A DNA stretch of 5,586 nucleotides from Bryobacterales bacterium (GTDB lineage: Bacteria; Cyanobacteriota; Vampirovibrionia; Obscuribacterales; Obscuribacteraceae): contig CAJCHQ010000549.1 in the NCBI GenBank assembly GCA_903970295.1, positions 1-5,586 of the forward strand. The letters run 5' to 3'. The number at the start of each line of letters is the position of its first letter. The stretch's first letter is position 1. Position numbers and translations under genes: made by a program. This document shows positions 4,712-5,586 of this stretch, one piece after another. The notes below the pieces were generated by a model. It was given only the letters and a program-made list of their open reading frames with translations, had not been told where the DNA came from and did not search any database.

Positions 4712-5586
4712 CTAATCGCACCAATTCAGCTGATCGCAGATTAGCTTCGTTCCTTTTTCCGCACATTTATCATCGGCATCGAAGTGCAAAATACAATCAG
4801 CTAGAGCTAAGCCGCTGAGCATGTGCGAATCTTGTCCGCGTGTTGGTTGCGCTTGCAGGGCACCGCCGGCAGTGGTAGTCAGCCGGGCCCGCACGAAATC
4901 AAGTCGTCCCGGTTTTTTAATTAGCTTTTCAGTTACTTCCGCGACATATCTTTTGCCGGAGAGATTAGTGCCACCCATCATCTTCAAAAGCGCCGGTTTG
5001 ACTAATTGGTGGTAGGTGACGAGAACGGAAACTGGATTACCTGGCAGGCCAAAAACTAGTTTCGGCTGCCCCTTTCGCTTCGGTCGATCGACTGTACCGA
5101 AATAAACAGGCTTACCCGGTTTGATCGCTATACGCCAGAAATTTGTCTTGACATTCAAATCAGCTAGCACCGCTTTGACATAATCATGATCGCCGACCGA
5201 GACCCCACCAGATGAAATTATGACATCCGCCTCTTCGATTGCCTGGGCGAAAGCGCGGCGCGTGGATTGGCGAGTGTCACGAGCGTAGTGGCAAGACCAG
5301 TCTTCGATACCTAGTGCAGAAACAGCAGCTTGGAGCGCATAAGAATTTGAGTCATAAATCTCACTTTCGCCAAGCTTCTGGCCTGGTGCGATCAGTTCGT
5401 CCCCGGTGATGACGAATGCCACTTTGGGCTTGCGATAAACAGAGAAGGAACTGTAACCCAACGTAGCCAGCAGCCCGACTACTGGCGGAGTGATGCGGAT
5501 GCCAGCCGGCAGAACGTCTTGCCCCGGTTTCAACTCGGCCCCTTTGCGGCGGATGTTGTCTTCTGGTTGGGCGGCAAATGTGATTG
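4712..5586 (-). CDS. moeA: Molybdopterin molybdenumtransferase MoeA, 5'-truncated by the window edge
   Basis: MoeA inserts molybdate into adenylylated molybdopterin in the last step of molybdenum-cofactor synthesis, in the cytosol. The frame is open to the right edge, so the start and roughly the first 110 of about 400 residues are missing; the in-frame TTG at 5533 is an internal Leu. Visible from 5584 are: PEDNIRRKGAELKPG (7-21), the linker region typical of MoeA; PPVVGLLATLG (33-43); KVAFVITGDELIAPG (54-68), with the TGDEL motif; IYDSNSY (76-82); DVIISSGGVSVGDHDY (120-135); FWRIAIKPGKPVYFG (149-163), with the KPGKP lysines; and VFGLPGNPVSV (177-187). The C-terminal domain IV follows (about 212-290), ending in NWCD. 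All expected active-site motifs are present and the gene looks intact. The stop TAG at 4712-4714 is 35 bases from the small ORF, the only neighbour with a possible operon link. Confidence 0.96.
   Translation of the reverse strand, partial: ITFAAQPEDNIRRKGAELKPGQDVLPAGIRITPPVVGLLATLGYSSFSVYRKPKVAFVITGDELIAPGQKLGESEIYDSNSYALQAAVSALGIEDWSCHYARDTRQSTRRAFAQAIEEADVIISSGGVSVGDHDYVKAVLADLNVKTNFWRIAIKPGKPVYFGTVDRPKRKGQPKLVFGLPGNPVSVLVTYHQLVKPALLKMMGGTNLSGKRYVAEVTEKLIKKPGRLDFVRARLTTTAGGALQAQPTRGQDSHMLSGLALADCILHFDADDKCAEKGTKLICDQLNWCD

Noticed and set aside
4504..4818. 104-residue rightward ORF antisense to the small ORF and the end of moeA
   Set aside because: Most likely a shadow frame. It covers the confident moeA 3' end and lacks a ribosome site.
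5531..5533. TTG as the start codon of moeA
   Set aside because: Conserved MoeA sequence continues in frame to the right edge, so the gene is truncated and this is an internal Leu.
1..5586. CRISPR array, insertion sequence, tRNA or prophage genes
   Set aside because: No regularly spaced repeats, terminal inverted repeats with a transposase, cloverleaf or phage structural gene were seen. The SieB-like gene alone is not evidence of a prophage.

Overview
The window is about 50% GC bacterial DNA made of ordinary protein-coding genes separated by fairly roomy intergenic gaps. There is no phage, insertion sequence, tRNA, rRNA or CRISPR array. Two products carry Sec-type signal peptides, two are multi-span membrane proteins, and one is a molybdenum-cofactor enzyme. 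This fits a free-living bacterium with an exported proteome, but nothing here fixes the taxon.

The left half (1-2578) reads rightward. The 3' two-thirds of an aldo/keto reductase ends at a small hairpin terminator. A 237-base gap follows that holds two strong hairpins. Next come a small secreted single-PDZ protein, a G-rich 194-base gap, an unrecognised four-span membrane protein, and a two-span membrane protein whose layout resembles the superinfection-exclusion protein B (SieB) family. That last gene has its own TATAAT box and probably starts at a GTG.

The right half (2709-5586) reads leftward. From right to left it holds the C-terminal three-quarters of MoeA (molybdopterin molybdenumtransferase, running off the right edge), a 64-residue small ORF with an excellent Shine-Dalgarno site just after moeA, and a 238-base leader/promoter region. 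A secreted alpha/beta hydrolase follows, tightly followed by a GNAT N-acetyltransferase. The two halves converge in a 130-base spacer at 2579-2708.

The hydrolase and the acetyltransferase look like a translationally coupled pair, and moeA plus the small ORF look like another unit. The rightward genes probably have individual promoters. I do not see a clearly new system. The best leads are the SieB-like/four-span membrane pair, the small ORF behind moeA, and the structured intergenic DNA at 715-788 and 4324-4383.
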